DNA of 35,075 bases from Scybalomonas sp905214925 (GTDB lineage Bacteria; Bacillota; Clostridia; Lachnospirales; Lachnospiraceae): positions 1 through 35,075 of the forward strand of contig CAJMOB010000035.1 of assembly GCA_905214925.1 (NCBI GenBank). The letters run 5' to 3'. The translations under genes were made by a program, and so were the position numbers. Below the pieces are notes generated by a model that was given only the letters and a program-made list of their open reading frames with translations, searched no databases and was not told the DNA's origin. Position 1 is the stretch's first letter. Each line of letters begins with the position of its first letter. Shown in pieces: positions 15,708-24,009 of this stretch.

Positions 15708-17867
15708 TTAAGAAAGATGTATATCTTTTAGCGCTTGTGCAAATATATTATTTACTGGCGCTTTTGCTTCCTCTTGTATTTTTTTCATATAGCGATTCAC
15801 ATCTTTTTTGGAAACCCCCGCTCCCTCTTTCTTTCTTCTTTCTTCAAATGCTTTCAGTTTTTCTTTATGTCCACAAGCACAAATAAATGTCTGCTCTTCT
15901 TTCTTTCCCCAAAGTTCCATTCTCTTATGACAAACAGGACATCTCGCATTTGTCATTTTTGCAATTCGTTCTCGATAACCACATTCTCGATCTTGGCACA
16001 CTAAAAGTTTTCCATTTTTATTTGACACAGATAATAAACGTTTTCCACAATTTGGGCATTTCTTATTCGTTAAATTATCATGTCGAAACGTTCCTTTTCC
16101 TTCTTTGATTTCTCCAATCAATTGCTCTGTATATGCTTTTATCTCCTGTAAAAACTGCTCTTTTTTTCCTTTTCTTTCTGCAATCTGTTTTAACTTCATT
16201 TCCCAATCAGCGGTTAATTCTGGCTTTTTCATATCTTCTGGAACTAATTCCAGTAACTGCTTTGCTTTTGAAGTAATATGAATTTCATTTCCTTTCTTTT
16301 CCATTAAAAAAGTGTGGAACAATTTATCGATAATATCCGCTCTTGTTGCAACGGTTCCCAGTCCCCCTGTCTCTTTTAACGTCTTCTTTGCATCTTTATC
16401 GTCAGAACTCATATATTTTGTTGGATTTTCCATAGCAGATAATAGCGTAGCCTCCGTAAAATATGGTGGTGGGGTCGTTTTTCCTTCTGTCACTGTTATA
16501 GAAACTGTTTCATATTTTTTCCCTTTTTCAAATTCATTCATCGGTTCTTCTATCTGTTCTTGTTCATATACTTCATAATAACCAGATTTTAAAATATGTT
16601 TTCCAGTAGCGATAAATGTTTCTTTTTCCACTTTTCCAATTACCGTTGTCTGTTCATATTCAAATGGTGGATATAGTACTGCGAAAAATCTTCGAACTAC
16701 CATATCATAGATCTTTCTCTCCTCCTGTGTCATAGATGAGAGATTCACATATTCTTCTGTAGGAATAATAGCATGGTGATCAGACACTTTCTTGTCATCC
16801 ACAAAACTCTTATTTGGTCGAATTGATTGTTTTAATAAATAAGAAGCATAATTTCTATAAGGACCTACGCCACATGCCTTTAAACGTTCACTTATTGTTT
16901 CTACAATATCCGAACTCAAATATCTAGAATCCGTTCTTGGATAAGTTAATACTTTATGGTTCTCATAAAGCCTTTGCATAATATTCAACGTCTCTTTGGC
17001 AGAATACCCATATCTTTGATTTGCTTCTCTTTGTAATTCGGTTAAATCATAAAGAGCTGGACTATATGACTTCTTTTTAACTTTGTTTACTTCTTGTATT
17101 TCAATTTTTTGCCCAGTAATACGCATTTTTATTTGTTCTATTTTATTTTTATCGAAAGAACGATTCCCTTTTGTCTTATTATCCTGCCATACAAAAGAAG
17201 TGCCACCTGCACGAAGTGTCAATCCATAATAATTTTTTGCTTGAAATGTTCGAATCTCTTCTTCTCTTTTTGCAATCATCGCTAACGTTGGCGTCTGCAC
17301 ACGTCCACAAGATAATTGTGCATTATATTTACAAGTTAAAGCTCTTGTAGCATTGATCCCAATAAACCAATCTGCATAAGCCCTTGCTACAGCTGCATCG
17401 TATAACGGGTTGTAATCTCTTCCATCTTTCAAATGCAAAAAACCTTCTTTAATTGCTTTATCCGTTACAGAAGAAATCCATAAACGCTTAATTGGCTTTT
17501 TGCAATTAGACTTTTCAAGAATCCAACGGGCAACTAATTCCCCTTCTCTCCCTGCATCTGTTGCAATAATGACTTCCTTTATATCTTTTCGATACAATAA
17601 TTCCTTTACTACTTTAAACTGCCTTGCTGTTTGCTTCATAACAACCAATTCCATCTTTTTAGGAATCATTGGAAGATCTCCTAATCTCCACTCTTTATAT
17701 TTCTCATCATATTGTTCTGGATCCGCAAGCGTTACAAGGTGCCCAAGCCCCCATGTAACGACATATTTCTCCCCTTCTATATAGTTGTTTGTTTTTTTAT
17801 TACAATGTAGGACACGAGCAATATCTCTTCCTACCGATGGCTTTTCTGCCAATACTAATGACTTCAT
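15708..17867 (-). CDS. DNA topoisomerase III (719 aa)
   Basis: A type IA topoisomerase that decatenates DNA by single-strand passage. Seen: an N-terminal Toprim domain (MKSLVLAEKPSVGRDIA, then IATDAGREGELVARW near residue 100), CGRVQTPTLAMI near 190-200 and the active-site tyrosine in LTYPRTDSRYL near residue 310. The C-terminus carries two zinc ribbons (CPNCGKR ... CQDRECG and CPVCHKR ... CACG) after ~residue 620. The length is normal for TopB with zinc ribbons. GAGAGGAG precedes ATG 17867. It lies among core genes, so it is probably the chromosomal copy rather than one from a conjugative element, although such elements also carry topB. Confidence 0.95.
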   Translation of the reverse strand: MKSLVLAEKPSVGRDIARVLHCNKKTNNYIEGEKYVVTWGLGHLVTLADPEQYDEKYKEWRLGDLPMIPKKMELVVMKQTARQFKVVKELLYRKDIKEVIIATDAGREGELVARWILEKSNCKKPIKRLWISSVTDKAIKEGFLHLKDGRDYNPLYDAAVARAYADWFIGINATRALTCKYNAQLSCGRVQTPTLAMIAKREEEIRTFQAKNYYGLTLRAGGTSFVWQDNKTKGNRSFDKNKIEQIKMRITGQKIEIQEVNKVKKKSYSPALYDLTELQREANQRYGYSAKETLNIMQRLYENHKVLTYPRTDSRYLSSDIVETISERLKACGVGPYRNYASYLLKQSIRPNKSFVDDKKVSDHHAIIPTEEYVNLSSMTQEERKIYDMVVRRFFAVLYPPFEYEQTTVIGKVEKETFIATGKHILKSGYYEVYEQEQIEEPMNEFEKGKKYETVSITVTEGKTTPPPYFTEATLLSAMENPTKYMSSDDKDAKKTLKETGGLGTVATRADIIDKLFHTFLMEKKGNEIHITSKAKQLLELVPEDMKKPELTADWEMKLKQIAERKGKKEQFLQEIKAYTEQLIGEIKEGKGTFRHDNLTNKKCPNCGKRLLSVSNKNGKLLVCQDRECGYRERIAKMTNARCPVCHKRMELWGKKEEQTFICACGHKEKLKAFEERRKKEGAGVSKKDVNRYMKKIQEEAKAPVNNIFAQALKDIHLS

Positions 17868-18053
17868 CTTAACTCCTCTCTACTTCTATTATATTTTTCT
17901 TATCATACAATAAGTTCCTATTTTATGACTTATTTTATCAAATTTCTTACTTTCACACAAATAAAATACCAAACTTTCTAAAACATAATAAAACCTGCCA
18001 ATTCAAAAATCAAACTTTACTTCTATTCACATATAATTTTCTGATGAAATAAA

Positions 18054-18082
18054 TTGACTTTTCTCCCATTGTATACTAAAAT
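18054..18082 (+). promoter_or_regulatory. Promoter of the MarR-FUSC operon
   Basis: TTGACT (18054-18059), 17 bases, TAAAAT (18077-18082). The -10 lies in the middle of the palindrome at 18069-18088. Confidence 0.7.
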
Positions 18083-18088
18083 ATACAA
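18069..18088. promoter_or_regulatory. Putative MarR operator
   Basis: Inverted repeat TTGTATA-CTAAAA-TATACAA covers the -10 box, as expected for a self-repressing MarR regulator. A second imperfect repeat, TTAAC-ATT-GTTAA, lies at 18096-18108. Confidence 0.6.
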
Positions 18089-18145
18089 CAAATAATTAAC
18101 ATTGTTAACTAAATACATTATACATATAAAAAAGGAGAATCAAAA

Positions 18146-18676
18146 ATGAAGCAAGAGCAAAATACAACAAACCCTTATGAAACTATTTCTTGGATTAAAT
18201 TAGCGGATTCTATGCAAACTATTCAATCCTTTTCTAAATTATCCGCTCTTCCAAAGTCAAATATGGCATTGGCAAGTCCAGCAGAACTGGATCTTTTATC
18301 ACGAATCGCTCTATCGGATACGCCTCTTACACCATTATCTCTAAGCGATAGTATGGGCATGAAAAAGTCTGCCATTAGTCGATTAATCCATTCTCTTTTA
18401 GAAAGAAATTATATTAAAAAAATTAAAAACCCTTATGATAAACGCAGCTATTGTCTCGCTTTAACAAAAATTGGAGAAATAGAGCTGGATAAAAATTATC
18501 GTCAAATGCTAAAACCTGTGTCTTGTATTTATCATTCTCTTGGAGAAGAAAATTTCTATTTACTACTTGATCTCCTTACTAAAGCAAATAATTCATTAAT
18601 AGAGCATAAAAAAAATGCTTTTTCAGAAATTGAGCTATCAAAGAATTTTCTCCCAAAAGAAAACTCTACAATCTAG
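18146..18676 (+). CDS. MarR-family transcriptional regulator (176 aa)
   Basis: A winged-helix regulator, probably a repressor of its own operon. Seen: the recognition helix region in LSLSDSMGMKKSAISRLIHSLLERNYI (residues ~70-96), followed by the wing with NPYDKRSYCLALT, which contains the DxRS-type motif of MarR proteins. The length is slightly long for the family because of an N-terminal extension of ~35 residues. AAAGGAG lies eight bases before ATG 18146. The FUSC membrane gene starts 15 bp downstream. The ligand is unknown; such pairs often respond to small aromatic or toxic compounds. Confidence 0.9.
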   Translation: MKQEQNTTNPYETISWIKLADSMQTIQSFSKLSALPKSNMALASPAELDLLSRIALSDTPLTPLSLSDSMGMKKSAISRLIHSLLERNYIKKIKNPYDKRSYCLALTKIGEIELDKNYRQMLKPVSCIYHSLGEENFYLLLDLLTKANNSLIEHKKNAFSEIELSKNFLPKENSTI

Positions 18677-18691
18677 AAAGGATGTTATTTT

Positions 18692-19765
18692 ATGAAATTT
18701 TATTCGGTCATGCAGATGAATACCATCACTTGCAAACATCTTATTAAGACCGCTTCTACTAAAAAGGAAAAACAAATATATCAATGTGCTTTTATATTAA
18801 AAAATCTTTTATGTACTTTATTTGCCATCATATTTGTTATTTTATTAAACTATTTTTTTGGGGCAGCCAATAGCGTTGCTGCTGTTGCCATTTTTTGTGC
18901 ATTACTCACCCTTCGTTTTGTAGATTTTGGATATAAGATTCATTCTTCTATCTTTAGTCTTTTTCTCATCTTTTGTATTATGACACTTGCTCCATATTTT
19001 GTACACCAAACAGGTATCTTTGCCGCTCTTATTATTAATATTATAAGTATTTTATCCATTGTCATTTTAACTTGTCATAATCCTCTCTATGGGAACCATT
19101 CCATTTTTGTATTTGATTACTTGCTTATTCAAGGAACACCAGTATTCGGTCATGATTTTATTCTTCGCATAGAAGAAATGTTTGTAGGATTTCTTATCTG
19201 TACCGTTATCTTTTTTATTAAAAGTAGAAAAAGGACATTTAAACGTGGCTTAAAAGATGTTATAAAAGAATTTTCTATTACTTCTAGTCGTTCTCAATGG
19301 CAACTCCGACTAAGCCTTGGCGTTTCATTAGCATTAATGTTGGGAGAACTTCTTCATCTCCCAAGAACTATGTGGTTAGGATTTAGCTCTCTATGTGTAC
19401 TACAGCCTTTTCAAACAGATGCTAAAACTCGCTTCCAACTTCGTATTCCTTTCATTATTATAGGAAGTATTTTATTTGGAATTCTTTATAGCATTTCTCC
19501 AACACACATTCGTTCTATTTTTGGAATTCTTGCAGGTATTGTTGTTGGTTTTTGTGCTACATTCCAATGGACTACTATTATTAATTGTTTTGGAGGGCTT
19601 TTAACAGCCTCTTCTATTTACGGACTAATTCCAGCTATTTTATTTCGTATTATTAATAATATCATTGGCTGCTCTTTTGCTTATTTCTTTCATATTGTTT
19701 TTCAAAAATCAATTCATCTGATTTTAGAGCGTGATAGTAAATTCACTACAAGAGTCCAACGATAA
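18692..19765 (+). CDS. FUSC-family membrane protein (357 aa)
   Basis: A predicted inner-membrane protein of the fusaric-acid-resistance-like (FUSC) superfamily, often linked to export of aromatic or toxic compounds. Seen: two groups of hydrophobic helices (residues ~30-180 and ~205-345) separated by a basic stretch (KSRKRTFKRG). The second group begins at QLRLSLGVSLALMLGELL and contains LPRTMWLGFSSLCVLQP, a FUSC landmark. It is about half the size of full-length YccS-type proteins. AAAGGA precedes ATG 18692. The last codon and stop lie in the first bases of an intergenic repeat. The substrate is unknown. Confidence 0.8.
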   Translation: MKFYSVMQMNTITCKHLIKTASTKKEKQIYQCAFILKNLLCTLFAIIFVILLNYFFGAANSVAAVAIFCALLTLRFVDFGYKIHSSIFSLFLIFCIMTLAPYFVHQTGIFAALIINIISILSIVILTCHNPLYGNHSIFVFDYLLIQGTPVFGHDFILRIEEMFVGFLICTVIFFIKSRKRTFKRGLKDVIKEFSITSSRSQWQLRLSLGVSLALMLGELLHLPRTMWLGFSSLCVLQPFQTDAKTRFQLRIPFIIIGSILFGILYSISPTHIRSIFGILAGIVVGFCATFQWTTIINCFGGLLTASSIYGLIPAILFRIINNIIGCSFAYFFHIVFQKSIHLILERDSKFTTRVQR

Positions 19766-19902
19766 GAAACGTGCTTTACAAACTTCTCACATTCGCAGGC
19801 AGTCACCATATATGAGCCAACATGTTCTAGTATGGATCGTTTGTCTTTGCATAAATAAACAAAAGGTTATAAGAGCATTTATATCTTACAACCTTTCAAA
19901 CG
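19760..19902. repeat. Intergenic repeat, copy 1
   Basis: About 90 bases match the copy at 23859 with scattered substitutions (shared pieces include AACTTCTCAC and ATGGATCGTT), followed by a second block ending in the hairpin ATCTTACAACCTTT. The match covers about 130-140 bp and starts inside the FUSC stop codon. In this copy the long internal palindrome is degraded. Confidence 0.7.
19861..19895 (-). terminator. Terminator in repeat copy 1
   Basis: A 13-bp stem pairs fully on the minus strand with one G-T wobble (AAAGGTTGTAAGA / TCTTATAACCTTT) and is followed by TGTTTATTT. On the plus strand it has an A-C mismatch. It would end the leftward sugar-ABC transcript. Confidence 0.55.
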
Positions 19903-19961
19903 GTAGATAAAGTTGATATTACAATAACTCACCAGATCTTCTTGTCAGTATAAGTCCAAAC

Positions 19962-19987
19962 AAAGTCCCAGCATTTGCTGGGACTTT
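19962..19987. terminator. Strong hairpin between converging operons
   Basis: A perfect 12-bp GC-rich inverted repeat (AAAGTCCCAGCA and complement) with a 2-base spacer. Neither strand has an ideal T-run after it; it may serve both converging operons. Confidence 0.6.
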
Positions 19988-20012
19988 AACTTTACTACAG
20001 TCTTTGATAACA

Positions 20013-20044
20013 AACTCGTAAAACGAGTTCTTCATCGTTTTTTT
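20013..20044 (+). terminator. Plus-strand hairpin with T-run
   Basis: A perfect 7-bp stem, AACTCGT / ACGAGTT, with an AAA loop; a seven-base T-run follows after eight bases. It is a weaker terminator for the MarR-FUSC operon. Confidence 0.45.
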
Positions 20045-20108
20045 ACTACATTCTTTATAAAATTACTATCTCTTCAATTTTTGATATAATAAGTATTTCC
20101 TCCTTTTT

Positions 20109-20942
20109 TCATCCTTTAACAGCTCCCATGGTAATTCCTTGTGTAAAGTATTTTTGGAACATTAAAAAGATTGTAATAATTGGAATAGCCGCTAATGCCG
20201 CTCCTGCCATAATTAATCCAAAATCACTTGACATTTCAGATTGTAATTTGGCAATCCCAAGGGAAATCGTTAATTTATCTCTTGAATTCAACATAATTAA
20301 CTGCATAAAATAATCATTCCAAGAACCAATAAATGTAAAAATTGCAAGTGCTCCAATTCCCGGCTTTACTATTGGGAATACAACACTTGTAAACGTTTTG
20401 ATTTCTCCTGCACCGTCTATTTTTGCCGCTTCCAACATTTCTGTTGGTATATTCTCCGAAAACTGCTTCATTAAAAATACGCCAAATGGCCATCCAATTG
20501 TTGGAAGAATAACAGCCCATAATGTATTATGTAAATGTAAAAATGACATTTCCTTTAAAAGAGGAATTAAAATTACTTGTTTTGGCAATGCCATTGCACA
20601 AACCAATAAACCAAATATAATAGTTCTGCCTGGAAATCGTTTCTTTGCAAGCACGTATCCTGCCATAGCAGCTGTAATACAAGTTAATATCATAGCTACA
20701 ATAGAAATAAATACACTATTAAATAGCCATTGAAATGCTGGATTTTTAAACAATCTTATATAATTATCTAATGTGATATTCGTTGGAAACCATTGTGGTA
20801 CTGCTCGGTTAATATCAGCCGCTGTTTTTAGAGAGCCTGTTAAAATCCAATAAATAGGAAATATAAATAAAATGGCTAATATTACTAAAATTATAATTGA
20901 AATTCCTTTATAGATAGGATTGTTTCCTGTTTTTTTCTCCAT
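20109..20942 (-). CDS. Carbohydrate ABC transporter permease, MalG type (277 aa)
   Basis: An inner-membrane channel subunit of a CUT1-type sugar importer. Seen: six hydrophobic helices and the EAA loop EAAKIDGAGEIKTFTSVVFPIVKPG near residues 190-215, where the ATPase docks. The N-terminus has the IFPIYWILTGSLK signature of MalG-like permeases. GGAGGG precedes ATG 20942. It is the last gene of the three-gene operon, 11 bp after the partner permease. No ATPase follows, so a shared MsmK/UgpC-type ATPase encoded elsewhere is expected. Confidence 0.9.
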   Translation of the reverse strand: MEKKTGNNPIYKGISIIILVILAILFIFPIYWILTGSLKTAADINRAVPQWFPTNITLDNYIRLFKNPAFQWLFNSVFISIVAMILTCITAAMAGYVLAKKRFPGRTIIFGLLVCAMALPKQVILIPLLKEMSFLHLHNTLWAVILPTIGWPFGVFLMKQFSENIPTEMLEAAKIDGAGEIKTFTSVVFPIVKPGIGALAIFTFIGSWNDYFMQLIMLNSRDKLTISLGIAKLQSEMSSDFGLIMAGAALAAIPIITIFLMFQKYFTQGITMGAVKG

Positions 20943-20953
20943 AAGTATCCCTC

Positions 20954-21859
20954 CTAATCTCTGGAAGAACCAGCTACTTTAAATTGAATTGCTGAAAAGA
21001 TAGCAATAATGATCGCCAAAATAACACCCATCGCATTTCCATATCCATAGCGATACAATTTAAATGCTTCATAATAGATATAGTACATAATCGTGCTTGT
21101 AGAATTATTCGGTCCACCAGAAGTTAATAACTGAATTAGCGCATAGCATTGGAAACTATTGATCGTCGTAATTACTAAAATATATAACGTTGTTGGCATA
21201 ATTTGCGGCCACTTAATTTTCCAAAATACTTGAAACTTTGTAGCTCCATCAACCTCAGCTGCTTCAATTAAGGAAGCGTCCACATTGCCAAGTGCGGATA
21301 CATAAAGTACAATTGGTTGGCCAATGGATGTGGTAAATAAAATTAAAATAATACACCAAATAGCTGTTTTTTCATTTCCAAGCCAACTGATTTTTTGATC
21401 GATAATCCCACCCGCTTGTAATACATAATTAAACAATCCTGTATACTGGTTAAACATCCATTTCCAAACAACTGTTACGGCTACCGTTCCTGTTACAACT
21501 GGCAAATAAAAAACACATCGAAAGAAGGAACAGACAGGTCCTCTTAAATGATAAATAGCAGAACTAACCCAAAGAGAAAAAACCGTAACCGCTGGTACTG
21601 AAACAACAACAATTAAAATCGTATTCACTAGAGATTTCCGAAACACCTTATCTTTTGTAAATATCTCCACATAATTTTGGAATCCTACAAATTTAAAATC
21701 CGTCATCGTATAATTAAAAAAACTGGTGACAAGACATAAAATCATTGGAATAATCACGAACCCTACAAAAAAAATTAGAGCAGGAAGTAAAAACAAATAT
21801 GCTGATATTGTTTCCTCTCGATTAAAAATTCTTTTTGCTCTTTTTGTTTTTGCTAACAC
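20954..21859 (-). CDS. Carbohydrate ABC transporter permease, MalF type (301 aa)
   Basis: The partner permease. Seen: an N-terminal basic stretch, then helices starting SAYLFLLPALIFFVGF, and the EAA loop EAAEVDGATKFQVFWKIKWPQIMPT near residues 200-225. The start is GTG 21859 with GAGGAGGGG upstream. It follows the binding-protein gene after 181 bp that contain a strong hairpin, which would make its level lower than that of the binding protein, as is common in these operons. Confidence 0.9.
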   Translation of the reverse strand: MLAKTKRAKRIFNREETISAYLFLLPALIFFVGFVIIPMILCLVTSFFNYTMTDFKFVGFQNYVEIFTKDKVFRKSLVNTILIVVVSVPAVTVFSLWVSSAIYHLRGPVCSFFRCVFYLPVVTGTVAVTVVWKWMFNQYTGLFNYVLQAGGIIDQKISWLGNEKTAIWCIILILFTTSIGQPIVLYVSALGNVDASLIEAAEVDGATKFQVFWKIKWPQIMPTTLYILVITTINSFQCYALIQLLTSGGPNNSTSTIMYYIYYEAFKLYRYGYGNAMGVILAIIIAIFSAIQFKVAGSSRD

Positions 21860-21932
21860 AAAAACCCCTCCTCTCTGATATCGTTATCTTATGTTTTTTA
21901 ATGATCTCCAATCACCTATTTTCCATAGAAAA

Positions 21933-21981
21933 GGCATCGATCCCTATTTCATTTTCCTAGTATTTCCATAGAATCGATGCC
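21933..21981 (-). terminator. Intercistronic attenuator hairpin
   Basis: A perfect 9-bp stem, GGCATCGAT / ATCGATGCC, around a 31-base loop, followed on the minus strand by TTTTCT. It lies between the binding-protein gene and the permeases and probably causes partial termination. Confidence 0.7.
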
Positions 21982-22040
21982 ATATTTTTCTTTTAAGAGA
22001 TACTAAATTTTCTCACAAGCGAAAAAACTATAACTTTTTC

Positions 22041-23393
22041 TTATTTTGATGACGCCATAGCATTTTCTGTAGCTGTATTACAAATTTCCACGTATTGATC
22101 AACTGCTTCTTTTACATCGGTACCAGAAACGATTTTTTGTAGCATTTCCCACCATGCAGTACGTTGTTCTGCCCAACCTGGTGTTACATTATAATAATCG
22201 CCAAGATATTTCATAAAGGAACTAAAAACTGCCATTCGTTCCTCATCTTCTGAACCTGCATAGACATTTCCAAAGGATTCACGAACTGGAAAGAATCCAG
22301 AAGCAATAACACTTTCTGGTCCTTGTTTTTCATCATCACATACGAATTTAATAAATTCTTTTGCGGCTTTTATTTTCGCTTCGTCTTTATTATCAAAAAT
22401 TCCAAATCCATAAATTCCACCTGCTAGTTCAGGAACGCCATCTTCGGATGGAAAAGCAACCGCATAAGGAGTAAATGCTACTTGTTCTGCATAATTACTT
22501 TCATTGGATGCATTCCAAGCAAATGTCATAGCCGCTGTTCCATTGGCAAATAACTGTAACTCATCTGCCGCTTGAATCCCCGCGTCTGCACTTAAATCAC
22601 CTTTTTTAACTAAATCCGCGATTAATTGTAATCCTTTGATTCCTTCTTCACTATTCATAGTCCATTTTGTGTGATCTGCATTTGTAAACTGTGCTTTATA
22701 TAAGTTCATAGCAAGGGCTCTTGTTCCTTGATCCCCACCTTGTCCACCACAGTATACAATTCCCGTTGTTTCAACTCCAGATTTCTTTAACGCCTCTAAT
22801 GCTTTTTGGAAATTTTCTGTTGTCCAAGTTCTCGTCTCTTGATCGATATACTGCAATGCATCCGCTTTTTCGAATAACTCATAGTTGATAGCCATGGAAT
22901 GCGCATTCATACAAAGTGGATATTCATAATAAACTCCTGTTGAAGATTTGCAAGCATCCACTACTTTTTGGCTTACTGCTTGAATATCTTTTAAAGAATC
23001 TTCATCCCAAAGATCCGTTAAATCTACCATTTTCCCTGCCGCTCCCCAATTGGATACAAGGCGTTCTGGCCCTTCCATAATAATATCTGGTGTTGTTCCC
23101 GCCTCAATAGCAGCTGTCACCTGATCATCCCCTGATGTATAATCCAAATATTCTACTGTAACACTGACATCTGGATATTTTTCATTAAAGTTTGCAATAA
23201 TCCCTTCTACTCTCTCTTGACTCCCCCATTCTCCGATAGGATATGTCCAAAGTTTTATTGCTGTTTTTTCTGATGCTCCCTTGTCTCCCCCTTCAGTAGT
23301 ACCATCTTTACTAGCACTGCTTCCTCCACATGCTGCAAGACTCATTGCCATGGACGCTGCCATGAATAGTCCTATTGCTTTTTTCATTTTCAT
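22041..23393 (-). CDS. Sugar ABC transporter substrate-binding lipoprotein (450 aa)
   Basis: An extracellular binding protein of the family 1 type (CUT1 importers). Seen: a lipoprotein signal with lipobox SLAAC (residues ~17-21), a Ser/Gly/Lys-rich linker, then KLWTYPIGEW and a long alpha/beta body rich in Trp and Asp. The C-terminal WWEMLQKIVSGTDVKEAVD is typical of this family. AAAGGAGG lies seven bases before ATG 23393. It is the first gene of the operon, with a clear promoter. The sugar cannot be assigned: no hydrolase or regulator gene is adjacent. Confidence 0.9.
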   Translation of the reverse strand: MKMKKAIGLFMAASMAMSLAACGGSSASKDGTTEGGDKGASEKTAIKLWTYPIGEWGSQERVEGIIANFNEKYPDVSVTVEYLDYTSGDDQVTAAIEAGTTPDIIMEGPERLVSNWGAAGKMVDLTDLWDEDSLKDIQAVSQKVVDACKSSTGVYYEYPLCMNAHSMAINYELFEKADALQYIDQETRTWTTENFQKALEALKKSGVETTGIVYCGGQGGDQGTRALAMNLYKAQFTNADHTKWTMNSEEGIKGLQLIADLVKKGDLSADAGIQAADELQLFANGTAAMTFAWNASNESNYAEQVAFTPYAVAFPSEDGVPELAGGIYGFGIFDNKDEAKIKAAKEFIKFVCDDEKQGPESVIASGFFPVRESFGNVYAGSEDEERMAVFSSFMKYLGDYYNVTPGWAEQRTAWWEMLQKIVSGTDVKEAVDQYVEICNTATENAMASSK

Positions 23394-23453
23394 ATTAAAT
23401 CCTCCTTTATTTTAACTCTATGTAAAAGGGATATTCCCCTAATACAGTCTCTT

Positions 23454-23471
23454 ATAATTGCTTGCAATTAT
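23454..23471. promoter_or_regulatory. Palindrome in the sugar-ABC leader
   Basis: Perfect inverted repeat ATAATTGC-TT-GCAATTAT, just downstream of the promoter -10. Its position fits a repressor operator; the regulator is not in the window. No catabolite-repression (cre) consensus was seen. Confidence 0.5.
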
Positions 23472-23488
23472 TTCCCCTCTTTTATTGG

Positions 23489-23517
23489 ATTATAATGGTA
23501 AACAACCTTATTTTCAA
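23489..23517 (-). promoter_or_regulatory. Sugar-ABC operon promoter
   Basis: On the minus strand TTGAAA (23512-23517), 17 bases, TATAAT (23489-23494). Confidence 0.7.
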
Positions 23518-23816
23518 TCATTTTTCACAATTTATTCATTTCTTTACGGTTTTTTTATATATATTTTCAATAAAATCTTGTTTATTTTTTATCAATATGT
23601 TATAAATTTTATTTATATAATTCATATTTAATCCTATTTTTTTATGTATTTTTATTTTCTTTAACGCCTCTTTACAAAAAATACCGAAGAAAATACATAT
23701 TTTTTTAATTTCAATACGTTAAATTAAAATCAGAAATAACTCTATTTTTGCTATTTTCTAATTCTTTAAAAGTTCTTTCACCCCTTCTTATTATCATTTT
23801 CTTTTGGAATCACAAA
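23518..23816. other. AT-rich intergenic stretch, no gene seen
   Basis: Very AT-rich with runs of T. No open frame with a ribosome site and no clear hairpin were found. Confidence 0.5.
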
Positions 23817-23855
23817 CGATGAGAATCACACTTTATGGACTTATTACCTTCGCAT
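23817..23855. repeat. Partial repeat unit next to copy 2
   Basis: CGATGAGAATCACACTTTAT and the following bases resemble the first ~40 bases of the repeat starting at 23859. It is a degenerate half unit in tandem with copy 2. Confidence 0.5.
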
Positions 23856-23858
23856 AAA

Positions 23859-23992
23859 CGATGAGAAGCACGCTTTGCGAACTTCTCACGTTCGCAAACA
23901 GTCGCCATATGTGAGCATACATGCTCTCGCATGGATCGTTGTCTTTGGGTAAAAGAAAAAGGCTGCAAGATATTCATCTCTTACAACCTTTT
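23859..23992. repeat. Intergenic repeat, copy 2
   Basis: Same family as 19760-19902. Here the internal palindrome is intact: TTTGCGAAC (23874-23882) and its complement (23890-23898) around TTCTCAC. A smaller perfect hairpin, GAGCAT-AC-ATGCTC, lies further in, and the element ends in a terminator hairpin. Confidence 0.7.
23956..23992 (-). terminator. Terminator of the fprA operon (in repeat copy 2)
   Basis: A 14-bp stem that pairs fully on the minus strand using two G-T wobbles, followed by TCTTTT. It lies 18 bp past the fprA stop. Confidence 0.75.
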
Positions 23993-24009
23993 CTATTTAA
24001 CAACAAACT

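Noticed and set aside
16312..17784. Plus-strand frames opposite topB
   Set aside because: All lie within the well-supported topoisomerase III gene and lack start signals.
15708..17867. topB as part of a second conjugative element
   Set aside because: Conjugative elements often carry topB, but the neighbours here are core genes with matching composition and no transfer genes.
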